Assembly: GCA_015680685.1 (NCBI GenBank)
Contig: MNCI01000189.1
Location: forward strand, 8,404-72,403
Direction of reading: 5' to 3'
Length of the DNA: 64,000 nt
Source: Gnetum montanum
Taxonomy: Eukaryota; Streptophyta; Gnetopsida; Gnetales; Gnetaceae
The notes beneath the pieces were generated by a model. That model was not told the DNA's origin. It saw only the letters and a program-made list of their open reading frames with translations, and made no database searches. Positions 21,306 to 33,579 of this stretch are shown one piece after another (within the stretch, counting starts at the first letter, position 1; the number at the start of each line of letters is the position of its first letter). The translations under genes and the position numbers were made by a program.

Positions 21306-22260
21306 TGATGAGCAGCAAGTACCCCTACGTCCAACCATACGAATCACAAGCATTCATGCATGATCTAGTTGAATTCCATGGATGGGATTAGTTGTGGCAT
21401 CTAGATTGTTATGCATTGATTGTAGGAAGCTGTCTTTCCACTTGGACTAGTGGTAGCTTTGTCACATATGGTTTAGTCCAAAGTGAGGCATATGATAATT
21501 GATGTTATTATGGCCTTATGCTAATCTTGAAAACAATGAAAAAATTAATTCTTTAATCTAACTAACAACAAGACAATAGATCTAAACTAGCCTAGAATGA
21601 TGAGCATTTGGTTCTAGTGTTTTGTACAAGTCTTGGGTTCATGTAACTATTATTGGATCACCAAGTGTTATACTACTAAGTGAACCAAGCAATAACACTA
21701 CTGGGATTACCAAATGATTACACTTAAATGCTCAAAACTAGTCATACTCATTTCACTTTGCTAATGAACAAGAAAGTAAAGTACTTGGACATGTAAATGA
21801 TTAAACTAATAAAATAATAAAAATTATGCTAAGTAAAATAGTAAAACTAAGTGGATGTTGAAATGCTAAAAAGCAATCTAAATCTTTATTTCCAAACATG
21901 AATTATTCCCAAGTACACTTCACTCGAATAAAGATTCCATACAACTACTCAACACCATACTGCGGGCATTCACTCTATTACTAAAACTATGAAATGAAAT
22001 TGCAAGAATTTACCTATGGATGAAATGAAAGTTCTTTGGATCCTTACGTCCAAGTGTTGTATTTAAAGGCTACACACATCTCATGATATCGAATGTACAA
22101 TGACATAGTTTGTGCTACGATATCGAATATATGACATTGTAGATACGATATTGTTGATGGACAAAAATTGACTTTTTATCAAATAGATGTGATATAGCAT
22201 TACTGATATTGCATCAGAGATATCCCATTAGCAATATCCTAGCCAACAAATGATTCATCA
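21306..22260 (-). repeat. Athila-like LTR, TGATGAG...TTCATCA, 955 bp
   Basis: On its left it serves as the 5' LTR (PBS and gag adjacent). On its right it is followed by the polypurine tract of another element (tacccccata). It is therefore shared by two elements in tandem. It carries several GATATCG and GATATTG repeats (22085-22250). Confidence 0.85.
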
Positions 22261-22688
22261 TACCCCCATAATTGACTAAAAACCTATCCTTGAGTGAATA
22301 AAAGGAGAAAGAAATTTCTTACAAAATATTGGGAAGGTTTGGGATTATTGATTGATTTTGGGTGCCATAGTGGTTTGTACAAAAATGACACAGTTACATG
22401 ATAAAACAAAAACAAAATTTAAGGTGGCTTAATGTAGTTCGTATTTCAAGCCATGGTGGCTCTTCCATCAACTTCTTCCCTTCGTTGTCAGGCTTCTGGA
22501 ATTGATATCTATTTAGGAGTGCTTGAAGTTTTTCCTCTTCTTTCCTTGTGTTTTTTTCCATGTGTCCTCTCTACTAAGTATGGCACAAAGACTCCTTCAA
22601 GTTTCACTATAGTATTACCTATTTGTTTCGCTAGAAATGGTAGGTTTCTCCCAACTTCCATTCATCACTGTTGGTTAGTGTGGACCAA
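22261..22688 (-). other. Short interior between two Athila-like LTRs (PPT + 3' UTR only)
   Basis: Starts with the PPT (minus strand tatgggggta) and then 3' UTR sequence like that after the LTRs ending at 27320, 30302 and 43379. Only about 430 bp separate it from the next LTR, so the interior was lost by recombination or deletion. Confidence 0.65.
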
Positions 22689-23600
22689 TGATGAGCAGCG
22701 GGTACCCCTATTCCCAACCATATGAATCACAAGCATTCACATACAATCTGGTCCAATTCCATGGATTGGACTAGTTGTGGCATCTAGATTGTTAAGCATC
22801 AATCATAGGACACTATCTTTCCACTTGGAATAGTGGTGGCTTTGTCACGTATGGTTTAGTCCAAAGTGTGGCATATGATAATTGATGTTATTATGGCCAT
22901 TGAGCTCCTAGTAAACATGAAGTGCAAGTAAAGGTTTCTAAATATAAGTGACAGTAAAACAAATCTAAACTAGCCTATGCAATGAGTAGATATTCTTGAT
23001 CTTCCTGTCATACCTTGAACTTTGTGCAACTACAATTGGGATTACCAAGTACTACACTACTTGGTGTACAAAGTGATAGTACTATTGGGTTACCAAGTAG
23101 TTACACTTACGTGCTCATAAACATTAACGACATTAAAAGTAAATTGTAAGTAATCATAAACATTAACTATGAAAATAGTTAACAGTAAACTAATTAGAAA
23201 TAGAAATAAAACTAAGTGTTGTTGTAATGATGTAGAGTAATCTTGATCTTTATTTCCAGTCCTGTAATGCATCCAAATACATCACACTTGAATAAAGATT
23301 CTGCTTAATTACAAAACATCACACTACGGGCACACACTACTAAGTACTGAATTCAAGAAAATAAACTGAAAGAGTTCTATAACTAGGCTATCAAATCTAT
23401 TGTGGATCTATGCACCTAAGTGCTGATTATATAGGTTGGCATGCACCTTGTGATATTGTTTATATGATAATGTATGCTGAGATAAACCCTAAACCCTAAA
23501 CCCTAAACCCTAAACCCTAACGTATCTACAACATCGTAGATACGATATTGTAACTACAATATTATTGCCTCAAAATTTTTGAATTTATTAGATACAAACA
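22689..23600 (-). repeat. Athila-like LTR, right end truncated
   Basis: Begins TGATGAGCAGCGGGTACCCC, as the preceding LTR does. Its right terminus is not recognisable. It contains the telomere-like heptamer run at 23484-23520. It ends somewhere near 23570-23640. Confidence 0.7.
23484..23520. repeat. Interstitial plant telomere-type repeat (AAACCCT)5
   Basis: Five perfect heptamers plus AA, the complement of TTTAGGG. They are embedded in an LTR and flanked by GATACGATATTG-type LTR sequence, so this is not a chromosome end. Confidence 0.95.
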
Positions 23601-24920
23601 TTGGTTATAGGGTTGGAAAGATACATTATCCATGCCCGAAGGCATCACTCTAACTCTGGCCCAAAATTCTTTCTCAATAATCTCTAAAATTACTTCTTCT
23701 CTTTTCCTCTTTCTTTGGGGTGATGTTTGTTCTTTGTGGTTGTTGTGGACTCATTATGGTAGGCAAGAAGGGACACATCAATGCGAGACCAATGTTAATG
23801 ATATGGAGTTGGTTTGAAACCTGGATGGATAGGTGTGATGGTTATCTTAATTATGACTAACACAAGAACTTATTGCAGATATGGTTAGGTACCTCATATC
23901 CAAATCTCTTTAATCCTTTCTAATTTCATTATGCATCTCATTGTTGCATGTAGTTATGAGTCTAATTATTTTGTATAGTATAATGTAGGATCCTAACTAA
24001 GGCAGTTGTATGTTTTTTGGAATAAAGGCATGATCTACATTTAACTTTTAAGGTGCTCATAGACATTTATAAAAGAGGTTATGCAAGGATATTATGGTAG
24101 GAGCCTACTTTGGGGAGGACTCACTTCCATGGCTTTTTTAATCATCGCTCTAGACCAACATCACATCCTTAAAGACATCATGGTGAACTTCCCTAAATTT
24201 ATGCACAATTTTGCAACTACTTCTCATCAATTTGAATTATATTTGATGCTTTTATATTGTAATTTCCTCTAAATTCAAAATTTTTATTCATTTTTGGAAC
24301 CACATGTTTTTCAATATTTTGATGCATTTGCCATATCTTGTAAACTAGAACTTTGATTTTAGTTATTTAAAAACCTGTGAGTTTCCAAAGTTGAGCTCAT
24401 TTATCATGGAGGCTAAGGATGTGATTATTGAAATTTTTCTAACAGCCCATTTTCAAACATTAAGATAACTAATAGTAAAAATAATTAGAATGACTTAAAC
24501 AACTTGATGATTGTAGTTACTTAAGAGCCTTGGAAACATCATTTCACAATCACCTTGAGCCTTAATGCTAAGGTTTTTTCAAATTTTGAGCTAATGATCT
24601 ATACAATATATTCATTAAGAAAAAAATTTTATTATTACCAGAACCAACATTGATTCTTTGGTGATTGTAGATGATGCCAAATGCAATGCCTAAGTTTGAA
24701 AGTCTTTTTTAAGAAAAGGAAAAGAGACCAAGAGGATGACAGAGGAGGATATGCTCATGGACAAATAGCATGTATAATGATAAAGGCTCAAACATCACAT
24801 GATTTTTGGATCCATGGGACAATGAGGAAAATTTTGAGTCCATCCTTTAAAAATATTTTGCATAAAAGAGAAGTGCTAACATAACAACCAAGGTTGAAAA
24901 AACCATCGCTACTAGTAACA
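23600..24920 (+). pseudogene. Plus-strand interior remnant of an Athila-like element
   Basis: Very decayed. The stretch 24010-24150 matches the minus strand of 44270-44430 (shared GGAACCTGCTTTGGGGAGGA-like segment), so it is the same 3'-region open frame in the opposite orientation. A frame at 24681-24884 (67 residues, lysine/arginine-rich start) has no recognised relative. The following LTR at 24920-25741 also faces plus, which agrees with this orientation. Confidence 0.45.
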
Positions 24921-25741
24921 TTTGTTGATGTATCCCCATCAATGTAGCCAAATGCATTAACACATCCTTGTCAATGTAAAGCCTATATTTCCCTATAAAT
25001 ATTCAAGCACCTATTGCATATTTAGCACCATTTCATTAATAGTGCAGCTGAAATCTTGCAATTTTATTTCATAATCTTAGCAAATAGTTAGTGAGTGCTC
25101 GTAGCATGGATTTGAGTTAATATTATGACATCTTATTCAAGTAACATTGTACCTAGACACATTTCATGAATGAAAATAAGATCAAGATTGATTCATATTT
25201 ATTGGACCACTTAGAATAGATTTACTTTCATTAGAATTTATTTTCTATGTACTTAGTTAATATTTACATTTTCATGTATGTTAACCAATTAGTGGAATGA
25301 GCACAACCAATTTTAAGTGTAAATACATATTCGCTTAGTAATCCAGTAGCATTATTGCTTGGTTTGCCTAGTAGCATAACACTTGGTAATCCCAATAGTA
25401 GATATGTGAGTTTAGGATGTATACGATAAGAATGGAACATACACTCATTTCCCTTAGGATAGTTTTAGATTTAATTTTATTATTAATTAGATTAAATAAT
25501 TAATTTCTATATTATTATTTACTTAGTTTAAGGTCTCAAAAACATTAATAATCATGTGCCTCACTTTGGACTAAACCATACATCATAAAGCTACCACTAG
25601 TCCAAGCGATAAGAAAGTAACCTCCAATCAATGCTTAACAATCTAGATACCATACTAGTTCCATCCATGGAATTTGACTAGAGTGCATGTGAACACTTGT
25701 GATTCATATCATTGGATGTAGGGGATATCCATTGCTCATCA
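24920..25741 (+). repeat. Athila-like LTR in plus orientation
   Basis: It is the reverse complement of the other TGATGAG LTRs: GTCCAAG, 'ccatccatgg' and the terminal GCTCATCA at 25741 can be matched. A TATA-like cctataaatattc lies at 24993. The left end is eroded. Confidence 0.7.
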
Positions 25742-26508
25742 ATAACTCAACACTATCTACCATAATCGAATAGATAACCTAGAGCTTTTAAATCAAGAGT
25801 CTTACCACTAGGCCAACATCTTATTAATCCCTTGTGATGTCACTACATAGACATGTGATCCATACTTGAAGGTACATCTTTAATGGAATTAGCATTTGCT
25901 ATGTAACTTGAACATCAATGCTAAATTAATTATTTCTATTAACTTTAATGCATGTTTCCTACTTTTTCTTAATTGAGTGGCATTGTCTTCATTTGGTGGG
26001 TAGTTGGTTCCATGGTGGTGGGTCTAGCATGACATAATGCAATGTCACTATCAAAGATATGAACTTGGTTTTGAATTCTAATAAATAGGTCTAATGATCA
26101 TTTTAATCATGCATAAAATGTGGGATCCATACATGATATAGACATTAGAGGAAGACTAAGAATGACTTCTATTTCAAATATGCTAGAAGAATGATGGCTT
26201 AGATGATTTGAACATATGCAAAGAAGATCAAACAATAAGCCTATAAAAAAAGGTTGCTACATTACTGTTTCAGTAAAGCCACTTATCAAAGATGACATGG
26301 AAAAAAATGATTGAAGATTATTTGAAGAAACTATAAATAAATAAAGATCTAGCTCTTCATAGAAATGAATGGAAAAAAAGAACTCATGTAGTTGATCTTA
26401 TTTTATTGAGACAAGGCTAGGATGACGATGATGATAACACGTGGGATCCATTATGACCATGGTAAGGTATCTCATGTCCCAGTTCTATAAGCATTACTTA
26501 TTCCATTT
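25742..26508 (+). other. Degenerate interior sequence interrupted by a LINE fragment
   Basis: 26030-26130 and 26441-26490 together resemble 23790-23890 (…ttaat.atg…ggtaaggtatctcat), so this is interior DNA of the same family. No open frame is kept. Confidence 0.45.
26131..26440 (+). mobile_element. 5'-truncated LINE (RTE/L1-like 3' end) with target duplication
   Basis: Translation in broken frames gives the C-terminal pattern of plant LINEs: a degenerate 'RW-F-H-QRR' segment followed by KMTWKKMIEDYLKK and an RNEWKKRTHVVDLI segment, then a gatgacgatgatgat tail. The 11-bp sequence GTGGGATCCAT occurs on both sides (26120-26130 and 26441-26451) as a target-site duplication. A related unoccupied site is seen near 23870. 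The clade is uncertain. Confidence 0.7.
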
Positions 26509-27320
26509 TGATGAGTAGTAGGTATTCCTTACACCCAAACATGCAAATTACTAGTGTGTACACATGATTTGGTCGAATTCCATGGATTGTATTTACCTAA
26601 GTGGCCTATATCCTTAGATGGTGAAAGGTGTAGTTTGGTAATTAATCTTCCTAATCAAGAGTTGTGTTAATCTTGTGATATCGTTAAGTGTGATTACGAT
26701 GTAAGATATTTATTTTTATAATTTTTATTATTTTTGGCATATGTAAAATGGTTAAATAAATGAAGGATTAATATTTAAATTAACTAAACCATCCTAAACA
26801 CGAAGCAACCATTCCCACTTTCCATACATATCCTAGATGTTTATTAACATTGTTAGGTTACCAAGCATTAATATATTATTCTTGAAGTAGTCTAAATTAC
26901 ATTAATTACAAATCACAATATTAAATGTTTAATAATGAGAATGTAAATTTCTTGTAAAATAAACTGTTGAAATGTAAAGCTAGACTAATCCAAGTGCTAC
27001 ATTAGATGGAAGAAATATTGATTTTATTGCCATTTACTATGTCGAGGTACATATTGCACTTAAATAAAATGTCATACAATCAATTCAATCCATGTTGTGG
27101 GTACTAAGAGTAAAAACTTTACTAACTTCTACAGAAAAAACTTCATGATTCTAACTAAGGTAGTGAGTGAATGGTATCATAAATGTGACAAATATGCACA
27201 TTTATATAGCCAATGATTACATCAACATTGACATGCTTGCACTAACACATCCTAAGATGCATTGACGAGGCTATGTTAGTGGGCATACATCGATGTAGTT
27301 TCCTTATTGACATTTCATCA
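26509..27320 (-). repeat. Athila-like 3' LTR
   Basis: Starts TGATGAGTAG and ends TTTCATCA, about 812 bp. It is followed on the right by the PPT (plus strand tacctccac, 27321-27329). Confidence 0.8.
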
Positions 27321-27869
27321 TACCTCCACGACTCATTGAAAGCTTATCCTTAAGTGAACAAAAATGGAACTAATTTTCTTACAAAATTTGGGGAAGTATG
27401 AAACTAAATGATTGAATCTAAGTGTCATATTGTACATATTACAAAAATTAGTATAAATTATAATGAAATTGGACATTTTAATAAAAATGGTAGGCTCCTG
27501 TTAAATGGATGGAAGTAGGATGAACTCTTCACATAGTGCTTGGAGGTGGAGGCTCAGATGACACTGAGGATCCTTCATCATATCTTAGTGTTGCTAGAGG
27601 CCTTGGCTGGCATGCTATTGCTACTATTGCTATTAAAAATTGGAAGGCATCTAGGAGTGCCTTCATCTTCTACTCTTTTTTTCCTGAGGGTCATAGATGG
27701 TCTAGGCCACTTCAAGTAGATGAGATAAGATTGGAATATCTCATGGGCATGACAATAAAGAAAATAATTTTATTCATGTTGATGAACAAGGTTGCGAATT
27801 GTTTACATTCAACATCAAATATTTTGACAAGGTTGTGCAACACCTAGTAGTCATTTATTCTTCTAGGTA
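27321..27869 (-). other. PPT and 3' UTR of an Athila-like element
   Basis: The part at 27540-27720 is homologous to 30540-30610 plus 32210-32340, which is the same region of the neighbouring element split by a solo LTR. A plus-strand frame of 103 codons here has no coding support. Confidence 0.55.
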
Positions 27870-29390
27870 GGTTCTCAACAATAAATCATTGATTTGTGAA
27901 TTTTCTTTTAATAATGTCAAGATTTATGTTGGCTACTCTCAAATTTTGTTTTCTCTCTTTATGGACCTTGAAATCTACCTCATAGAGGAAGTAGGAGTTG
28001 ACCACCTTTATCTCTAACTCTATTATGGGCCTCCCCACTTTTAGCATTGCCAAGTTGGCATACTGGAGGTTGGCTAGTTCCATATATTTCATCATCTCCT
28101 TCATTTGAAACTCCATTAGGTGAATCTTTGCCTAATTGTAGGCATTGAGGCCATTGAAGATGGGTTGTCATATCTCACCTCCTTGTTGGATTTGATGGAG
28201 GGCTTTGTTTATATTTATCTTTGCCAATTTGATTTCTTTCTCATTGATTTCCTTGAGGATTTTGACTTGGTCCTTATAATGATTTTTAACTTGTTCAAAC
28301 TTCAAGGCCTCATTCTTCCAGGCAACAACCATAATTGTAGCCTTTTGGCAAAGGGCACAAACCTCTTCCATCGAGAGATTTTTTTTTTTGGAAATTAACC
28401 TTCTTAAATCCAAGTTGATCTTGGAAACTTATTCATTCTGCTGGTGAATATATTAAACTAATTGGTCCTTTTGTTACTCAACATTTCACAGGTAATGATT
28501 ATCACCAGTTAGCACTAGATTATCCTTGCAAACCTAAGAGAGGTCACAGTTAGAGTTATTTGTCATTGCTTCTAATAGTAATGCCTTAAAGATTGGTATT
28601 TCTTCGACATTCTTGGTCTTTTAATATGTTTGTTGAAGCTTTTAAAAAGCTTCATCCCTGGAAAGTTTTGGCCTAAGAATAATAAGATTAGACAAATGGT
28701 GTTTGAGTTCTACAACCTTAATGACCAACCATTGATTGTTAGCAGTGGCCTTCTCAAGTCATGCATTTGTAATTAGAAGCTTGCCCTTTATCCCTAACAA
28801 CTATGAATAGGTGACTAATATGTCTTCTTGAAGATCAAAGATTTTTGAAATTAGTTACTTAGCTTCCACAAGTCATTCCACCACTACTTCATGTTGGGCA
28901 ATACTCATCCTTTCACTCCTTGGTCCTGGTAATTCTCTTACATCTTCCATAAGAATAATATTAGGGATAAATGCAATAGGAGCACTTAGAGCTTCTTCAA
29001 CCTGTTCTACTAACACCCTTGCTATTGTCTCTTAGTCCTTATGTAGCATAACAAGGATAGTTGCTCCCTTACCCTCCTTGAGCATTAGAGAGAAGGATGT
29101 TGCATTCCTAGAGATTTTTGGAAATGCTTGTCTTGGTATGAATAGAGTGACTTCTCTGGCATCAAGATTCGTGTGAACAAGTGCTTGGTTCATCTATAAC
29201 AAGAATAGTAGTGTAGTCTCATTTTCTAGCTAGCTGATGGCTCTTACAATATCATTTAGATGGCTCATGGATGGATAGTACATTGAAGATTCTTTACCAC
29301 CTCTAGAGGCTTATTGTTTTTGTAGTTGCTACTCTCTAATTTTTCTTAGATGCTTCTTAGCTACTAGCATTTTAGGTGTTGTCTTTGGTG
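27870..29390 (-). pseudogene. Coiled-coil-rich ORF near the 3' end of an Athila-like element
   Basis: Read leftward, the broken frame is rich in Lys, Glu and Leu: EVCALCQKATIMVVAWKNEA..EQVKNHYKDQVKILKEINEK (about 28380-28250) and MEFQMKEMMKYMELANLQ (about 28116-28060). Other runs (VREL..RSERMSIAQHEVVVE) lie upstream. Heptad-like spacing suggests a coiled coil. It sits where Athila elements carry extra 3' ORFs. The element C insertion at 29412 interrupts it, and 36804-37760 may be the other half. Function not recognised. Confidence 0.45.
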
Positions 29391-29411
29391 CTACAGGTCA
29401 TGGTTGCTCAT

Positions 29412-30302
29412 TGATGAGTAGTGAGTAGTCCATACACCCAACCATATAAATCACTAGTGTCCACTAAGCAATCTAGTCTAATTCTATAGACTTTAGCTCT
29501 CTAAGTACAGTTTGCCTAGGTAGTGAATCTCAAAGATGTGATTGTTGTCTTTCTAGTTCCACTTGTGAGGTGCAATGGTATGGTTAAGTGTAATTGAGGC
29601 ATATGATTTTTATCATTTTTACATTTTTCATTTAAGTTGTCTAAATGCCAAAAATAAGTAATTAAATGTTTAATTAATATACTAAATAATTAATTCTTTA
29701 ACTAATCCTAACATAAGCATCCATTTGCATCTATTGTACACATCTTAAACACATTGCAACACTACTGGGTTATCAAGCGTTAAGCACTACTAGGATTACC
29801 AAGCATTAATTGTATGCTCAAGATGATTGTACTTATGTGTATTAATTATCCACATTCAATTAATTACTTAAATTCTTGAATATAAATTGCATGAAGAATA
29901 AATGCATTAAAGTGAATATTGCACTAAGTCCAAGTGCTACAAGGTTTATGAAGAAAGCTCATCTTTATTGCCATTCATACTGAGGTGTCTAGGTGCATCG
30001 ATGCTCAAATAAAGATTTGTATACTTTTTACTTCTACCATGAGCACCTAGAAAATATTCTAACTTTGGAAGAAACAAAATGTAAGAGTTCAACTAAGCTA
30101 TTAATCAACTAATGCTACAAATGTAGTGGGTGTGTGCAATTATATAGGCAAGACTAGACATTTCGTTGATGCATATGCATCGTTGTAGGGTACATGTCGA
30201 CTAGTATGCATCAATGCATGAAACCATGTGTTAATGGGTACATGTCAATGGGATCATGTTGATGGGTATGTGTCGATGCGATCAAATCATGATGACTCAT
30301 CA
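29412..30302 (-). repeat. 3' LTR of element C
   Basis: TGATGAGTAGTGAGTAG start, ACTCATCA end, 891 bp. It pairs with 36015-36803 by sequence: both share 'caaccata.gaatcactag' and the 'ctttagctctctaagtaca' segment. The PPT follows as plus-strand tacccccac. Confidence 0.88.
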
Positions 30303-30610
30303 TACCCCCACAACTAAATGAAAATTCATCCTTAAGTGAATAAAAGGAGGAAGAAGATTCTTACAAAATTTTGGGAAGGTATGGGATTATTGACTAACTA
30401 ACTAACACATACATTGACTCAAACTAATGCTAAGTGTCCAAGTATACAGATTTACAATGTTTACAAGATTTGGTATTCATGACAACAAAATTGAACACCA
30501 TTACAAAAAATTATAACAAAACCCATTTGGTGGCTTGAAGATGAACAAAAAATCAAATGGTCCTAGGAAGTGGAGATTCCTAAGGTGCTAAAGGACCTTC
30601 TCCTACCTCC

Positions 30611-32209
30611 TGTGCCATTTGAAATCGTTGGTGAGAGGCTGGAACGAATAGACACTGAGAGATCTACGGATGACACAGTAAGACCCTGCCTTCGCCTAAG
30701 GGCAAGCTGGAAATCAATGAAGGCAGAGTACCTCGAATGGTCCACATGTGGATCAAATGAGGACTTCCCTGAATGTACGCAATTGTGATGCATTGGGTTA
30801 TACGTAAACAAATGCAAAACTGAACATAAACGAATGAAAACGAATGTAAACTGTTTAAAGGATAAATAATGAAAATAGGAAAAATGTGAATAGAAACAAT
30901 AATGTAAACTATAAGAATTTGGGAAATAATGCAAACATGTTTGTATTGATAAACAATTAGAATGTGCACTGGTCAAAACACAGTTGTGGAGTGGTTGCAA
31001 GGCAGACGTTTAGCCCCGATGGATGAGAACAGATGCTGGGAAGATGCAGGTTTTGGATTGCAGGTGTACAACGTCCAAGTCTGTATGAAGCCCAACGTAT
31101 GAGATAGATGCCAAAATTTCTTAAGTGTCAAATTCCAATTTTTTGAACCTTGATCTAGTGGAAAAATAGGAGATTTATAGGATTTTAGGCGTGAGATTCG
31201 GATCTGGGAGAACATCAGTGGCTGCGGGGTGAGCAAACTTCGGATTGGGTGATAGGTGTATGAGTAGACCGGATGCATGAAATGTTACAATGTACAACAT
31301 ATAGTGTGACCAGGATCTCTTACGCTGACGTGTGTAATCCATAGCGTAAGAGCTTGATACGCTGAAAAATGCAAAATGTACAAGGAATGTTAAAATACAT
31401 GAGTGGATTTGGATGTCTGGCCTCCAGATCTACAGATCTATGCTATTTTTGCTCCCTCAAGGCCTCCAACGTGCATGGATCTAGCTCTGGCATGTCTACA
31501 GTGTGTCCTAGCATCAGTGTCTAGCGTCCAGCATCTAGCGTCTAGTGTATGAAAGTGTTTACGCTGCTGGAAGCATGTCAGCGTGACCAACAGCGTATGA
31601 CCTGAAAATAGTGCAATTTGAGCCCATTTTTGACCAGTGAGACCCATTTTCAAAGTGGATCTGCATGCCTAAGGTCAAGAGGGTGTTTCTTGTTAATTTT
31701 GAGCTCATTCAGAGGCTTTTTTGGCTCTGTTTTGGTTGGTGACACTGAGCCTTACGCTATGCAGCGTCTGAAAAGTAACCCCAACGTCACCAGGTCAAAG
31801 TGGCATATTTGAGGCCCAAATCTTGATTTTCTCGAGGTTGGGAGCTACTGGGGACCTTGGTGAAGGTCATGGGGGGTCCTTATGCTTGATTTTGGCCTAT
31901 TTTGACTCAGTTTTGAGGCTCTAAAAGTTGGTGACGCCGATCCTTACGCTGTGCAGTGTAAGAAAATGTAACCAAAGTGTACTTAGCCAAAACCAATCAT
32001 TTTGAGTCCAAAAATTTTGATTCTAGATGCCAAAAGTTGATGCAGCCGCCTGTGGTCCCTGAGGGAACCTTTCCTATTGAATCGTGAACCATCAGGGGCT
32101 GTTTCAGAGGCCTCCAAGTTTGGTCATGCTATATTCATGCTTGGGCAGCTGCATGACTTAACTTGAATCTTGTCTGAAGGTGCTAGGCCAACATTTTGTG
32201 GTGATTTCA
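30611..32209 (-). repeat. Solo LTR of a third family (S-LTR), copy 1
   Basis: About 1.6 kb, starting tgtgccattt and ending GGTGATTTCA. It is flanked by cctcc and ccttc (a 5-bp target duplication with one change). It is homologous to 47149-49048. Its minus-strand start resembles the TGAAACACCATAAAAT start of the Tat LTRs, so the family may be related to Tat. It contains about three imperfect units of about 190 bp (from 31600) and CAGCGTGA/TACGCTG-type inverted motifs. No interior remains. Confidence 0.7.
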
Positions 32210-32395
32210 CCTTCGATGCATGTAATGGTTGTGGTTGAGGCTATGGTTATGGTTGTTCAACTATAGCTGTAATTGCTAGTAGAAGACAAAAACCATCTAG
32301 CAATGCTTTCATCTTCTCCTCCTTACTCCAAGGATCATACATAGTCTATGCAACATCACCAATGTGGGCTAGTACAAGAACATCCCATGTGATTC

Positions 32396-33060
32396 CTTGG
32401 ATGATATTTATTTTTTTAAGGTCCATCTTGATCCCTTTTCAAGAAATTCTCTATCCCAACACAATGGCCTCCTAGACCATCAAGTGGCTTTTCTACTAGT
32501 TGAGCCTAAGGTTTATCTTCATGCACCTTTTTAGCATTTACTTAAGATGATCTAGGGCTTACTTGAATGTAGCCCCATATGTGGAGAAGTCATCCATGAA
32601 GACTTCCACCCCACTACTAATTTGCCATTGGAAAATGCTCAAGACAAGGCATTAAAATGTTTTAGGGGCATCGAATAGGGTAAATGACATCGTTCGATAT
32701 GCAAAAGCCCCCAGGGACTCGTGAATGTAGTTTTGGCTTGATCTTTTGGTGCATCGATATAGCCACTATAACCATCCAGAAAGCAATAGTAACAATTCCC
32801 ATAAATAGTGTCCAACACCTAGTCCAAAAATGACAACAAAAGTGATCTTTGTATGTTTCCATGTTTAACAACCTAACATCGATACAGACCCTCCATTTTC
32901 CACCTTTCGTTGGCACTATCACAAGTGAGATAACCCTCTCATTATTCGCAATAGAATAGATAAACCTTGTCTTGAGGAGTTGTTCAATCTCCTCCTTAAT
33001 AATGTGCTTTAATTTGGGGTTCAATCATCATTGAACTACCTAGTTAGTTTAATGGAGGCA
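32396..33060 (-). pseudogene. Reverse transcriptase fragment of element C
   Basis: Contains MNPKLKHIIKEEIEQLLKTRFIYSI and IVPTKGGKWRVCIDVRLLN, then (frameshifted) YCYFLDGYSGYIDAP and TFTSPWG. VEVFMDDFSTYGATF with the catalytic MDD box lies near 32600, followed by a thumb-region remnant to about 32400. Order and motifs match Athila-type RT. There are two or more frameshifts and several stops. Confidence 0.8.
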
Positions 33061-33579
33061 TTTGTGTATATGTGATGTTGACGTATCCTTGGATTAATTC
33101 TAATTAGCTCATGATACAACTAAGTAAAGGCTATTGGCCATTTATTGATCACCTCCAATAGTTTCTTTTTCTTCATAGGAGCAAGATTGACATTGATAAT
33201 GATCGACATGTCATTTTTAAGAAAAGCATATTCCATTCTAACCAATATAGTTTTTAACTTAAGGGGCATCTATTTAAAGCTCTCAAAGATTTCCAACTTT
33301 GTCAAATTGGTGTCATTAGGTTCATTAGAGAGCTGGTAATGGATTTGCTCCATATCATCCATGCCCTTAATGTAGGCACTTGTAAGGCTCTCAATTTTTT
33401 CCATGCATAGAGTTGAGCTGCTTTTGGGTTTAGTTATCAATCATAGGTACCTTTTTGTTTTATGGCTACTACGTATAGGCACCTTGGATTTCTATAACAT
33501 TTGCACACTACTTGCATGTTGTGATTGTTGAACTTTTCACTATGTATAATTTCTAGATGTAGTGGTACTTTATGCCATT

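Noticed and set aside
23484-23520. Chromosome end
   Set aside because: Only five telomere heptamers, flanked on both sides by retrotransposon sequence.
25768-25825. tRNA-like segment on the minus strand (A-box-like TGGCCTAGTGG)
   Set aside because: The B-box part is poor and no acceptor stem or poly-A/T tail is seen. It may be a SINE remnant but cannot be supported.
27536-27847. Plus-strand frame of 103 codons as a host gene
   Set aside because: It lies in the 3' UTR of a minus-strand element, and its homologue at 32210-32340 does not keep the frame.
30563-31000. 145-codon minus-strand frame as a gene
   Set aside because: Lies inside the S-LTR. The matching part of the other copy (47225-47500) encodes a different product with gaps, and residue bias (Tyr/His/Phe) reflects AT-rich sequence.
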